Assembly: GCA_016946835.1 (NCBI GenBank)
Contig: JACVTC010000045.1
Coordinates: forward strand, 1,024,501-1,088,500
Direction of reading: 5' to 3'
DNA from: Neocallimastix lanati (nom. inval.)
Taxonomy: Eukaryota > Neocallimastigomycota > Neocallimastigomycetes > Neocallimastigales > Neocallimastigaceae
DNA length: 64,000 nucleotides
Shown here: positions 32,666-43,788 of the stretch, one piece after another
How positions within the stretch are numbered: position 1 is the stretch's first letter
Layout: every line of letters begins with the position of its first letter
The notes under the pieces: generated by a model
What the model was told of the DNA's origin: nothing
What the model saw: the letters and a program-made list of their open reading frames with translations, nothing else
Databases searched by the model: none
Made by a program: the position numbers and the translations under genes

Positions 32666-33180
32666 ATAAGGGAAGAAGGCTAACTTCCTTTAATCAAAAT
32701 GCCAACCTTAGTATTTTTGCAGTTAATAATTGGAATGATAGTTATCAGGATATAATTGCAGCTGCAAAACGTAGTAGGGATGAAAAATATTCTACATTAT
32801 TACAAGATCCTAAAAGAACTGCAAATAAAAAAATTATTAATAATACAAACAATAATAATGAATTGAACAACTTAAACAATAATATTGATAATAATTCGAA
32901 TAATAATAATAATGATATAAAAATTAATAAACCTAACACAAAAGATACTATTAAACCATTACAAAGTTTTGCTAAATCAAGTTCTAAAACACATTCAAGA
33001 AGTAATACAAATAATAGCAATATTCATAATTATATTCCAATTAAAAATAATATAATTATTAACAATGATAATGAAAATAATTTTACAGTAAGGAAAGCAA
33101 ATCAAGATAATAAAGACACTATAAATTTTAATGAAAATAATAAAAATAAAAAAATTAAAACAGAAAATAAACCACCTTAG
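32666..33180 (+). pseudogene. Asn-rich linker of the gypsy polyprotein
   Basis: The plus strand is dominated by AAT/AAC codons with polar residues (NNLNNNIDNNSNNNNND and similar near 32,865) and ends in TAG at 33,178-33,180, with the protease frame overlapping from 33,131. The role is not known; comparable linkers occur in the copia elements. Confidence 0.55.
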
Positions 33181-33874
33181 AGTTAATCAAATAATTCAAT
33201 TAGTGGACGGAGTAGAGTCATATAACATATTAGAGGAATTGAAGAATACTCCGGCTCATATTACGTTAGCTCAATTACTTAATATAAGTAGTTTATTACG
33301 ATCGGATGTGACTAAAAGTTTTAGGAAATCTAAAGGTGATGATGAAATTATAGTAGGACTAGCAGATTCTTATAATACTTTAACAGACTTAGAAATTGTG
33401 AATAACCCTTCTCATGATTATAATAGTAAAAATGTACAAGAACATGATATTACTGTAGTTAAAGGTTTTGTTAATGGAGCTACAGCAGCTGTTCTTATTG
33501 ATGGATGTAGTAATGCCAATTTAGTCACTCGTAACTTTTTAAATAATTCTATTAAAAATTATAAAATAGTTGGTTCAGTTACAAGTAAAGTTCATCAAGC
33601 AATGTCTGATGCTGAAGAACGTGTATATGAAATAGTCCAATTAGATGTCAATATAGGAAATTTAACGATTTCAAGCAATTTTAGAATATCTGAAAAAGAA
33701 GACTCCTTTTATGATATTATTATTGGTTTGAAAACTCAACATGATCATAAAATTATTGTAGATACTGTGGACAAATACTTATCAATTAAAAATAAAGAAA
33801 ATAAATTGGTTCCCTTAGTTCCGATAGAGGATATCAATATTTCATTCACTAGCCTTATTATGTTATTTATATGA
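33131..33874 (+). CDS. Gypsy protease-like domain
   Basis: A 247-codon frame. GATAAVLIDGCSNANLVTRN at about residues 111-130 has the fold signature of a retropepsin flap-side strand, hydrophobic-hydrophobic-Asp, followed by S/N-rich residues and a hydrophobic strand. The usual D-S/T-G is D-G-C-S-N here. A later FYDIIIGLKTQHDH near residue 194 matches the second hydrophobic-Gly motif (I-I-G-x) of these proteases. The RT linker after it is broken. The related remnant at 60,044-60,676 has D-P-C-S-N, so the variant active site belongs to a family. Confidence 0.7.
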   Translation: MKIIKIKKLKQKINHLRVNQIIQLVDGVESYNILEELKNTPAHITLAQLLNISSLLRSDVTKSFRKSKGDDEIIVGLADSYNTLTDLEIVNNPSHDYNSKNVQEHDITVVKGFVNGATAAVLIDGCSNANLVTRNFLNNSIKNYKIVGSVTSKVHQAMSDAEERVYEIVQLDVNIGNLTISSNFRISEKEDSFYDIIIGLKTQHDHKIIVDTVDKYLSIKNKENKLVPLVPIEDINISFTSLIMLFI

Positions 33875-34049
33875 TGATAATTTCTCAATATCTGCTAATA
33901 CTATTTTCACAACTATAAAAGAGGATAGAAGAGCTATTATAGAATCAGTTATAGAAGGTATGGATATTCAGGAAGATACAATAAAATCAGAATTAAGAAA
34001 TTTGTTAATAACATTTAATGATGTCGTTGCAATATCTTCAGATGATTTC

Positions 34050-34324
34050 TATTATTAAAAAGTTAGAACCTGCTACTAGTAACCATGTTCGTTGGTGTAA
34101 TCTTTTTAGTCAACTTCAAGGGTATTATTGTATAGCAACCTGGTAAGGGTAATATTATCGCTGATGCGCTATCAAGAATTAGAAAAAAAGATAATATAAT
34201 AGTAGATAAGTTAATTAATAATAATAATAACAAAGAAAATAATGATAGAGGTAATAATTCTATAGAAAATAACAGTGATAATGATGAAAATAAACTAATT
34301 GAGACAATAGATAGAAAAACCTAG
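34050..34324 (+). pseudogene. RNase H C-terminal remnant of the gypsy element
   Basis: RWCNLFSQLQGYY near 34,090 and GNIIADALSRIRKKDN near 34,148-34,195 match the end of gypsy RNase H (usually KHIPGKxNxxADALSR). It is followed by an Asn-rich tail ending TAG at 34,322. The RT and most of RNase H have been deleted, joining the protease end almost directly to this tail. Confidence 0.7.
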
Positions 34325-34560
34325 ATAAGTTTTCGATCGATATTTTATCTATATCGATCATCGCATTAATTAAATAAAACCAATTACTTTTAAAGAGTTT
34401 TTGGAATAACCTTAAATAACCGATTTCTTAATATAATCTAATGATCGAAAATAAAAGAATAAACCAATAAAAGATATTTCGATCACATAAATCTGCATTA
34501 TGATGAAAATAATATATTTAAAATATTAAATTATGTAATTGTCAAAATACAGAATACATT
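34309..34560 (+). repeat. Copy of the 43.9-kb repeat family
   Basis: AGAAAAACCTAGATAAGTTT then TCGATCGATATTTTATCTAT then ATCGATCATCG matches 43,910-44,090 closely and 44,790 and 47,565 more distantly. It contains a hairpin (CGATATAGATAAAATATCG-like). The homology begins abruptly at 34,309, inside the last codons of the RNase H remnant. Confidence 0.7.
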
Positions 34561-35485
34561 ATAAAATAAAAAATATATTATAAATAAAGAATAACGTTTT
34601 AGTTTTGCAATTTAATTTAAATAAATAATTAAAACTAATAAATTTTAATATTTAAATTAATGATTAAATAAATTATTATTATTTGTTTAAGTGTATAAAA
34701 ACTATTTATCTAAATAAATTTTAATAGTAAATTAAATAATTATTTAATATTAAATAAATTATTAATTATATTTAAGTATATTGATATAATATAAATTAAA
34801 TAAAAGTTATATTAATTATAATTTAACTAATGTTTATATTTTGATATATTTTATGTTTTAAATTTAAATAAAATAATATTTTTTATAAAAATTTTTACTT
34901 AGTCAATATGTCTATATAGTAATGTACTACTATAGATATATAATAATAATCAATATATTTAAATGATTTTGTTTATTTAAAAATCAAATTAATTTAATAA
35001 ATTTAATTATTAAAGTTTATTATAAATAAATTTTTATTAATTTATTTTATTTAATAACGAAATATCTATAATATATTACTATTAAGGTAATTTTACAATA
35101 ACCTTAACAAAGAACATAAAAGATAGATTTTTACATCTTTCTTTTATACTTTGTAAGTTACATAATAATAATATTTAATTATAAGATATTTATAATATAG
35201 TAATATAAATATTAATTAAAATATAAAGATAATTTTAATTATATAATTAATTTAAATAATTGAAATTAATATTGATTATAATATATATATTTTAAACACT
35301 AAAATTATAGAAGTACACTTATAAAGTATGTAATATTAATATAGCATTTTTATTTATTATATAAAAGCAAGATTAACTACGTTTTTATGAACTATTTGTA
35401 ATTTTCTTATCTTATTTTGTTTGTATGTAAAATATGATTGGTAGATACTATGTTCGACACATTAATATTGTCGTTTAACAATATA
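34561..35485. other. Gene-free AT-rich interval
   Basis: No gene is seen. It may be the rest of the inserted LTR-like repeat or gypsy 3' untranslated sequence. Confidence 0.5.
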
Positions 35486-36083
35486 TGATCTAAAACAAAT
35501 ATTTGTAATAATATATTTATTTATTTAATAATAATTATTTAATATTAAATTTATATCTTATTGATAATAATTTTTATAATATATTATTAGTTATTTATTA
35601 TTATATAATAATTACTATTATAATATATATTAAATTATATATTATTTTATATTATGTTAAATTATATATTCATTTTATAATATATATTAAATTTTATATA
35701 TATTTTATTTTTATATATTATTATATTAGAATATAATAATATTCTTATATTTAACTTTAACAATACTTAAATAATATTATGTTATATTATATTATATAAT
35801 ATATTATGTATTATTTTATATTTATTTTATATTTTTACGTATAATATACATTTATTATTTAAATATAGATATTATATTCTTATATATATAATTTATATTA
35901 TATGTTAAAAATGTATTTTATATTATTAAATTTATAATTTTAAAATATAAATTCCTTATAATAACCAATTTCAAATAAAATTATTTTAGAAAGAGGTTTT
36001 TTAATTATTCAGGAAAAGTAATAATAAATTAAATAAAGATTTAAATATATTATTATAATTAAAATATAGCACATAAAAGTCTC
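35486..36083 (+). repeat. Probable 3' LTR of the gypsy element
   Basis: It begins TGATCTAAAACAAATATT and runs to about ATATAGCACATAAAAGTC, in parallel with 30,508-31,064. Confidence 0.65.
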
Positions 36084-36155
36084 GTATATCATATATAAAA
36101 GATAATATAAAAAAAATACATGTGAAATCAAATGTGATATACGACTTTTATGTGT
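36068..36155. repeat. Inverted repeat at the 3' LTR end
   Basis: AGCACATAAAAGTCTCGTAT at 36,067-36,086 pairs with ATACGACTTTTATGTGT at about 36,138-36,154 in reverse complement, allowing one gap. The left arm is the LTR end. Confidence 0.6.
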
Positions 36156-36200
36156 AATAATTTATAAGTAGTGGGTTTTTTAAAATAATGGTTGTTTAGT

Positions 36201-36211
36201 AAAATTTATTA

Positions 36212-36249
<38 letters not shown>

Positions 36250-36708
36250 ATAGACTTGCACATATGGGTACCCATCTCCCATATGGCCATACAGTTATTA
36301 ATTAACTGTAAGGTGATGAGTTATTGGCATACTGTATCAGCTTCGCCGCTCTCAATCGTCGTTACACACTGCCCGGAGATGTATTCCTAACGTTCCTACA
36401 TATATCTCTAATGACCACGAGCATCAGAACGGAACCATTAACTCCTCCCTAGTGGGTGTAATCATTGGCGATTGGAAATTTTACAATCATCAAGGTCTAT
36501 GCTTCAATTCAAAGCGTAGTATCAGGGTTGGGTGAAATAATCATCTGAGGGAAAGCCTTATGGACATCACGTGTGGTCTCATGATATCCCAGGATAGAAA
36601 CCTCATCCGATTATTTGGTGCCATGCCGAGGATTCGAACCCCGCCCTCTACAGTGACCTGTATCGTCCTAACCGACTGGACCAACATGGCAAAAATTTAT
36701 TAATAAAA
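36201..36708 (-). mobile_element. tRNA-headed SINE with poly(T) tail and 17-bp target duplication
   Basis: Identical 17-bp flanks AAAATTTATTAATAAAA lie at 36,201-36,217 and 36,692-36,708. On the minus strand the element starts with a tRNA-like head (36,690 to 36,620), continues through an unmatched body of about 370 bases that is far GC-richer than its surroundings, and ends in a run of about 35 T (A-run 36,214-36,248 on the plus strand). No reading frame of note. Internal A and B boxes on the minus strand fix the orientation, so the tail is T and not the A usual in L1-mobilised SINEs. Plant SINEs such as Au and p-SINE1 are known to end in T runs. Confidence 0.85.
36620..36690 (-). tRNA. tRNA-like head of the SINE
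   Basis: The minus strand folds well as a 71-nt tRNA. Acceptor strands GCCATGT and GCATGGC pair over seven positions (one G-T). GTCC and GGAC form the D stem around AGTCGGTTA. CGGGG-TTCGAAT-CCTCG is the T arm. The anticodon arm is distorted: TACA and TGTA flank a six-base GGTCAC, so GTC (Asp) is a possible but uncertain anticodon. Being followed by the SINE body, it is the promoter head and not a free tRNA gene. Confidence 0.75.
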
Positions 36709-37375
36709 TTATAATATTCGTACAATTAAAATAATAATTCCAATTCCTAAAATTTTACAAGAAAGTCCTCTTTTTTTTGTAATATAAATAGTTTAATCTA
36801 TTTATAAGAAATAGGTGATATATTAATTATATATTCTAATATATAGAACTATATTAATTTTATATGAAGTATTATAATCATTATAATTATAATAATACAT
36901 ATTGAAATAAAATAAAATAAAATAATTTTTATATGAAGCTCCTTTTAAATGAACATTTAATTGAAATTTTTAAATACTTAAAGTTTAATAAAATTAAAAA
37001 TTTGTTATGAAAGTTTATGTTTGTAAATGTAATAGTACCATTATTAAATGTTTTTTTGGTGAAAGTTTTTGAAATTGAAAATTTGAAATTTTAATTTTAA
37101 TTAAATTTTCAATTTATTGCATTAAATTTTAAAAAATTAAAAATTATAATAATTTATAAAATTTTGATTATATTGAATTATAAATTGATTATTAAGAATG
37201 TAACATAGCTATTTTTCTTAATTTTTGAATTTAGAAATTGCAATTTCAGTTGGAAATATTTAAAAATTAATCTTAATTAAAAATTGATAATAATAAAGTA
37301 AAAATTAAAAAAATAGTAATAAAAAAATAAAATTTCCATAAATTTTTTTAATTATATGTAATCGAAGTAAACTTC
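36709..37375. other. Gene-free AT-rich interval
   Basis: No gene is seen. It may be 3' untranslated or LTR sequence of the minus-strand gypsy element to the right, but I found no matching second copy. Confidence 0.45.
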
Positions 37376-37379
37376 CTTC

Positions 37380-37620
37380 CATTATTTAAATATAATAAAT
37401 AAATGTCTTGATTTCTTGGGTTGTTTTCAACTTCTTCTGAAGGAACCCAATCATTAATATTTTTATATTTTTTTATATTTATAACTTACACGATATTCAT
37501 AACATTTTTTCTTATATTTAGTCCTAAATCCAGAGATTTCTATAATGTCTTTAATAGATTCATCATGAGATCTTCTTTTTCTATATACTGGAGGAGTAGG
37601 AATGAAAGGCTTGAGCTCGG
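37380..37620 (-). pseudogene. Integrase C-terminal chromodomain (frameshifted)
   Basis: After IPTPPVYRKRRSHDES the minus strand reads KDIIEISGFRTKYKKKCYEYRVSYK in pieces, the beta-strand part of a chromodomain (aromatic-x-V-x-[WY]K). After a one-base slip in an A-run near 37,468, INDWVPSEEVENN supplies the Trp and the acidic helix start (usual form: TWEPxENL). Chromodomains on integrase direct chromoviruses to particular chromatin. Confidence 0.65.
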
Positions 37621-38640
37621 ATATATGGAATACAGGATGGTGTTTAGGGTAAGAAGATCTTTTTAAATCTATTTTATAATTATTATTATCTAAAGTTTCA
37701 AGTACTTTATAAGGTCCGTACTTACATGGTGATAATTTAGAATTATTTTCAGTGTTGAGAGATGGAGGAGTTTGAACCCATACAAAGTCACAGTCACCTT
37801 CTTTAAAAACCGGAGGTTCTAATCTTTTCTTATCAGCATGCCTTTTATATAATTATTTAGAACGTAGAAAGACGTGTTTAATGTGATTAAAACTAGTATT
37901 TACATTTTTTATACATTTAAAATTAGTATCCATTTGAGGTAATAAAAAGAATTCGTTCATGGAAGGATGGAACTCATAATTTATAAAGAAAGGATTTTCC
38001 TTAGTAGATTCATTAATAGAATTATTATATACAAATTCTGTACGGTAGATCCAATCAATCCAGTCATCATGATAATAAGCTCTTGAATACGCTCAATGAT
38101 ATTATTCAATAAAAGAGTTACATCTTTCAACTTGTCCGACGGTTTCATGATGATCTGTGGTAGCTATATTATTTTTAATTTTTAATAAATGCATAAATTC
38201 ATTCCAAAGAGCATTTGTAAATTGCGATCCTCTGTCTGTATTAATATCTTGAGGTAAGCCATGTAGTTTAAAGATATTATTCATAAAAGCCTTAGCAGTT
38301 TGTTTTGTATTAGGTATTTGTTTAAAGGGAATAAAGTGGATCATTTTAGAAAAACGATCGACAATTACCATTATTAATGTATATTCTTTAGAATCAGGAA
38401 GACCACATAAAAAGTCTGTTTTTATAGATTTCCAAAATCTTTCGGGAGTATCCAAAGGTTGTAGAAGAACATATTTTCTGTGCCTATTTATTTTGTTTCT
38501 TGTACAGGATTGACAAGAGTTTACATATTTGGTTACATCGTCTTTTATTTTAGGCCACCAAAAGTTCCTTGTTAACTATAAAGTTCTTCTAACTCCTAAA
38601 TAACTGGCAGTGGGCTTTTCATGATATTTTGTTAATATTT
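37621..38640 (-). pseudogene. Gypsy integrase (broken)
   Basis: The 117-codon frame 38,102-38,455 holds KTDFLCGLPDS (first Asp), MVIVDRFSKMIHFIPFK, NTDRGSQFTNALW (second Asp) and VGQVERCNSFIE (catalytic Glu). Upstream (38,470-38,560), CQSCTRNKINRH and WPKIKDDV match the zinc-binding arm. Downstream PPVFKEGDCDFVWVQTPPS and PYKVLETLDNNNYKIDL (37,690-37,810) match the GPY/F-type domain between the core and the chromodomain. Stops at several points. Confidence 0.85.
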
Positions 38641-39500
38641 CTAATTGGAGAACTTCAGGAATATAGACTAGATTATTACAAAATATTAAATTGTCTTTTA
38701 TTTTAAACTTTTTCATTTTTCTGAAGGGCTTATAAGACATATCATTTTTTATATTTTGAAGACAAAAGTAAAGTCGAATATCCTCAGCAGTATTGTCAGA
38801 TTTGGTAGCATCAATAACTCTTTCTAAAAGGTCACTAACAATACTAACAAAACATGAAATTTCTTTAACAATTTTAATGTCTAAAATATTTTCAGTTTTT
38901 TCTTCAGTGTTGTTTTTAATATAATCAGGTATTCTAGATAGACTGTCGGGTTTTCCATTTTTGTTTCCCTGACTATATTTTATTATAAAATTATATTCTT
39001 GGAAGAAAAGGTACCATCTGTGTTATCTTTGATTTGCAACCTTTCCTCCTAATGTGTATATTAAATTCTATGATCCGTATAGATAGTAATTTGGTATTTA
39101 GCACTAAGGAGTAGATGTCTCCAAGCAATAAAAGTATCCCTTATAGTGAATAGTTCTTGATCAATAATTGTATAGTTTATTTCGGCATTTAGTAAACTTC
39201 TAGAATAATATGCTACTGGATGTAAATTATTATCTTTATCCCTTTGAGATAGAACATCACTAATAGCATAAATATTTGTATCACTTTCTACTATAAAAGG
39301 TTTTGTAATATCAGAATGAAGCAGAATTGGAGAAGTAATTAATCTTTTCTTTAATTCCTTAAAAATATTTTCACATTCATTTGTCCATAAAATTTTAATA
39401 TTTTTCCTTGTTAAATTATGTAAAGGTCTTTCAATTTTTGCAAATTTTTTAACAAAACTTCTATATTAATTGCATAGCCCAATAAATCTTTGAACATGTT
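38641..39500 (-). pseudogene. Gypsy RNase H and connection (broken)
   Basis: FIVESDTNIYAISDVLSQRD (near 39,290), HPVAYYSRSLLNAEINYTII (near 39,220) and WRHLLLSAKYQITIYTDH (near 39,110) match the RNase H Asp and the Y-T-D-H motif. GKQKWKTRQS near 38,950 is the altered N-x-x-ADxLSR end. Several frame changes. Confidence 0.75.
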
Positions 39501-40480
39501 TTAAATTTTCTGGTCTTGGCCACTCTTTTATAGATTTAATTTTCTTTGGGTCAATGGATAAACCATCAACAAATAAAATGTAACCTTAAAAATTCGACTT
39601 GATTCTGGTAAAACTCACATTTTTCTAATTTTGCATATAAATTATTATTAATTAAAGTTTAAAGGACGTTTCTGACTTGAATATGATGCTCTTCCAAATC
39701 TTTGGAATAAATAAAATATCATCTAAATATAAGATTACACATTTTTCCAAGTATGGTGTAAGAATAGAGTTAATAAATGATTGGAAAGTGGCAGGGTCAT
39801 TTTTTAAACCAAACGGCATAACTAAATATTCGTAATGATAATATTTAGTTCTAAACGCAGTTTCATATTCGTCTCCTTCTTTAATTCTTATTAAATTATA
39901 AGCAGAATGTAAATTCCATATTGTAAAATATTTTGCTCCCTTTACTTTTTCTATTATATCTGTTATTAAAGGGAGAGGATATGAATTTCTTATATTTACT
40001 GCATTTAATTTTATATAGTCCACACATAACCGAAGGGAGTCATCTTTTTTCTTTTGGAAAAGGACAGGATATCCAGCAGGTGATTCTGATGGTCTAATAT
40101 AAATCCTTTTTCGAAATTTTCTTTTATATAATCCTTTAGAACTTGTGATTCTTCTTAAGTTAATGGATAAATAGGGCCGTAATAAAATGTAGCGTCTTTT
40201 TCTAAAACAATCTTACTGTCGGTTAAACGGTGAGGAGGTAATTTATCTGCTTCTTTTTTTTTTCCTAAATATGATTGCTAAATCTTGATATTGATAAGGA
40301 ATTTCTTCTATTTTTGGATCCTCATTTTCAAAATTAATTTTATCTTTCATTGAAAGAAAACAATATATTAAAAAATTATAACTAAATTCCTTTTTATTAT
40401 TATATAAATCTCGATGATTTATATAATAATAAGTTGGTAATATACTCGTAGCCAGCTTGCCCACTTGCTCAGGCGTCATG
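39501..40480 (-). pseudogene. Gypsy reverse transcriptase (broken)
   Basis: The frame 40,243-40,479 encodes the entry region (IPYQYQDLAIIFRKKK) with ADKLPPHRPTD-like wording following in another frame. The frame 39,652-40,023 has [39 protein letters not shown] and ILYLDDILF with the catalytic [11 protein letters not shown] usually reads LKNAPATFQ. Frameshifts separate the parts and the thumb runs out near 39,650. Confidence 0.85.
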
Positions 40481-40565
40481 TACTACTCGTACCAGTGATT
40501 TTCCTACACGTTTTACACGTTCGTAGAATTGTTCAGAGCTTCCCAGCGCGCCGACTGTGAAAGAA
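40445..40565. other. GC-richer patch at the right end of the chromovirus
   Basis: About 120 bases with CAGCTTGCCCACTTGCTCAGG, AGCTTCCCAGCGCGCCGACTG and similar wording stand out from AT-rich neighbours. The part up to 40,479 reads MTPEQVGKLATSILPTYYY on the minus strand, a possible protease-RT connection. The rest has stops. Confidence 0.4.
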
Positions 40566-42130
40566 TAAACTAATCACGAAAATCACTTATTGTTTTACTT
40601 ATATTATTACTTCTAAAGTAACAATATTCTTTTTTGGAAAATAAATAATAATTTTATAATAAAGCTTATTAACGTTTTTCCGTTTTATTTTATTTTTTTT
40701 ATTTTTTTTTTAATAATTTTTTTTATATTAAAATTTTACCAATAAATATTATTATTATTATTATTATTATTTATTATTTATAATATAAATTTTATTATTT
40801 AATTAAATTGATTAATATGAATACTATTTAATTATCTTTATATATATTTTTTTTATAATTAAAGATAAATTTAATTTAATTTTCAGTTTATTTAACATAT
40901 ATTATTTGTTGACTAATTTATATTATTAAACTATAATTAATAATAATTTATTGCTAAAATATTTTATTTGCATATTATTTAGATAAATTTTATTTAAGTC
41001 TATTACTATGAATAATTTAGAGTTACTCTAATACTAGACTAATTTAATAAGTTAATTATTGTTTAATATTACTATTGAATAACTAGGCTTATTATTAAAC
41101 TAAAAAATTTTACTTACCACCGGGGCAACAAAAGGATTCTCTACCATTGATTTATACCTAATATATCTACAAAAATTAAATTTTGTAGAAGTGAATAAAA
41201 GTATAAATACTAAAACAGAATAATAAAAATTTAAGAAATTTAAAATAAATATGTTTTATTATTAAAAACAAATTCTTTTATTAAAAAGATTGTTTTATTT
41301 TAATATTAATCTTTTTTATTTAATTATTAATTTTTTTAAATTAATTACAGAAAAGGGATTATTAAAACTAATAAAATAATAAAATAAAATCATTTATTAT
41401 TTATCAAAATTTATTTAAATTTTAATAATAAAAATTTAATTATTAACAATTAATAAAATAATAAAATATATAAAATAATTTATTAAAATTATTAATAATA
41501 AAGAATAATTTATAAGAAATATTTACATGTTTTTATATTTTCCAATGATTTTAAACTATTGATTTCAATAAACAATAAAATAAATAAAATAAATAATGGT
41601 TATAAATATTTATAAATAAAGTATTAAAATAAACAAGTTTTAATTATAATTTGTTTATAAAAGTTGAGTTACAAAATAAATAAAATATTAATTATTTTAA
41701 ATAAAAGTAATTTGAGGTTTATTTAACTATTTAATTTTAGTTCTGAAATGTTTATAAGTTTGTTTATTTATTATTTACAATTTATTAAATTTGTTTATTA
41801 TTTTGTTTGTTTATAATTTTATAAGAATATCAATTATTAATTAATAATATTAAAATAATTAAAAATTAATATTTTTTATATTTGTTAAAATTCATTTGAT
41901 AATTAAATGTTAAGTTTTAATTTAAATAATTGTTACATTAATATAATTTTAAACAAATCTAATATATATTATAGAATTGTAATTTAGAAATAATTATAAA
42001 ATTATATTAAAAATCATAATGTAACAAATCAAATGAAAAAAGAATAATTAATGTTTAAAAATTAATTAAAATAAAACAATGTCATGTATAATTGACATTG
42101 TTTAAATAAAACAAATGTTAATTGAAGTTT
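40566..42130. other. Gene-free AT-rich interval
   Basis: No gene. TTACCACCGGGGCAACAAAA near 41,114 is the only GC-rich patch. It resembles neither a tRNA 3' end nor a known primer site. TTA repeats occur near 40,745-40,770. Confidence 0.5.
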
Positions 42131-42270
42131 TCTGACTGGAAAATATCTGTTTTTACTCAATTAACATATGATCAATTTTAATAATTGATTATTAAACTTT
42201 TTAGGTTTTTCTCCCAAATCTTTTCCTAAAAAGTTATTCATTAAGATTTGGAACTTTACTATAAATAATT

Positions 42271-42298
42271 CTTGATTTTCTTTATTTTGAAAATCAAG
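42271..42298 (-). repeat. Hairpin copy 1 of the CTCTTGA family
   Basis: CTTGATTTTC and GAAAATCAAG pair perfectly around TTTATTTT. The following AGTTATTATTATAAGAA shows it is in the minus orientation relative to copies 2-5. Confidence 0.75.
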
Positions 42299-43788
42299 AG
42301 TTATTATTATAAGAATATAATTATAATAATAAACAAAATAAATTTCTAATTATTTTAAAAATAACAAAAATTTTAATTAAAAATTATTTTTAATAAAAAA
42401 TATTTTAATAAAAATTTTTATGAAATATTTAATATTATCTAATTTTTATAATGAACAATTTTTAAAACTATTAATTTTTATTTCTATTTATATTAATTTT
42501 TATATTTATACTCTGTTTATAAATAATAAATTAACTATTAATAATAAACAATTAAATAAACAATTATTGTTTATTTTATATTATTTTAATCTAATTATTA
42601 TTAATTATGTATTATTTAAATATTTAATATTTTTATAATTTAAATGTTTATAATCTAAAAATTAATTACTTTATTATTATTTAATTATTTATTATTTTTA
42701 AATTCCGTTTTATAATTATTTTTAATTTTTAATTTTCATTCTTTATCAACATGTTAAGGTTTAGAGAATTAAATAAAAACAATAAGTAAACACACAAATT
42801 TTATTTATTATTTATTTAATTTATTAATTCTTTATTGATTATTGATTGATTTTTTAAAAATTGGTAGCAAAATTTACATCTATTTATACTTTTTTTTAAG
42901 GAATAAAAGTTGTTCTTGCCACTAAATTTTATATTATTACATTTTATTTTTTTATAAAAATTATTAAATTTAAATTGATTTTTATAATCAATTATATTAA
43001 ATTTAATTATAATAACATAGATAAAATACATTTATAATATTAATAAAACATTTTTTTTATAATAATCTAACTAAAATATTACTAATACGAATTTATTTAA
43101 TTGGTTATAATTATTATTAAAATCTATTAAAATATTCAAATAAAAATAAAAATACTATTCTAGTATAAAGATTTTTAATAAAATAAAATATTTGTCAATA
43201 TAAAATAAAACATTTCGATATAAAATTTGTTAAAATATAATATATAAATTTTTAATTATCAATATATAAAAATATTATAAATACAAATTTTCATTATTAA
43301 TATAAAAAAAAAAAAAAAGATTTATTATTAATATTTCTAATATAAGTTTTAAATATATAAAAATATTACTATTAATATAAGATTTAATATAAAAATATAT
43401 AGTTTAATATAATTTCTAATTTAATTTTTGATCTTTGAATTTAAAAATTTATTAAAGTACAAAAATAATAATGTACACATAATGTATTAGAAATGAATCG
43501 TAGATTTAATTAAGAATGCATTATTTGTTACATTCTTATCAAACTGTGGCAATTTTATTATATTTTCTTATAACAAAATTGTTATCTTCAATTTATTAAT
43601 AATAATATTAATAAATTGAGAAATTTACCTTAAAGTGAGTTTATTATGAGAGTTAAGGAGAACACGTTATTATAAAAGATATATATATAAAAATTGTTTT
43701 TTTTTAAAAAGGATTTTTAAATTTTATTAAGTTTAATAATTATTTTAAGAAGTTCTTTATTATTATTATATTTTTCTTATAATAATAA

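Larger units (their letters stand above)
30508..36083 (+). mobile_element. Ty3/gypsy-like LTR element with collapsed pol
   Basis: Long terminal direct repeats (about 30,508-31,064 and 35,486-36,083) flank a plus-strand gag, zinc knuckle and protease, then a jump to the last residues of an RNase H. Most of RT and all of integrase are missing. The gag frame is broken at several points. A segment at 34,309-34,560 between pol and the 3' LTR also occurs at 43,900-44,100 and may be a separate LTR insertion. LTR ends are approximate because I found no clear target duplication. Confidence 0.7.
37380..40480 (-). mobile_element. Ty3/gypsy chromovirus-like element, pol only (degenerate)
   Basis: The minus strand reads, from right to left, RT, RNase H, integrase and a C-terminal chromodomain, in gypsy order. 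Several frameshifts and stops break it. Gag and a clear protease are missing on the right, and LTRs could not be identified on either side. The RT entry segment (YYGPIYPLT near 40,180) has wording common in fungal gypsy elements. Confidence 0.8.

Noticed and set aside
41114-41140. TTACCACCGGGGCAACAAAAGG as a gypsy primer binding site
   Set aside because: The reverse complement has TGG, but the bases after it do not form a credible tRNA acceptor and T arm, and no LTR edge adjoins it.
42420-43031. Two small frames of 71-72 codons
   Set aside because: Composition is Leu/Ile/Asn/Lys as expected from AT-rich DNA. They lie in or next to repeat sequence and show no domain.
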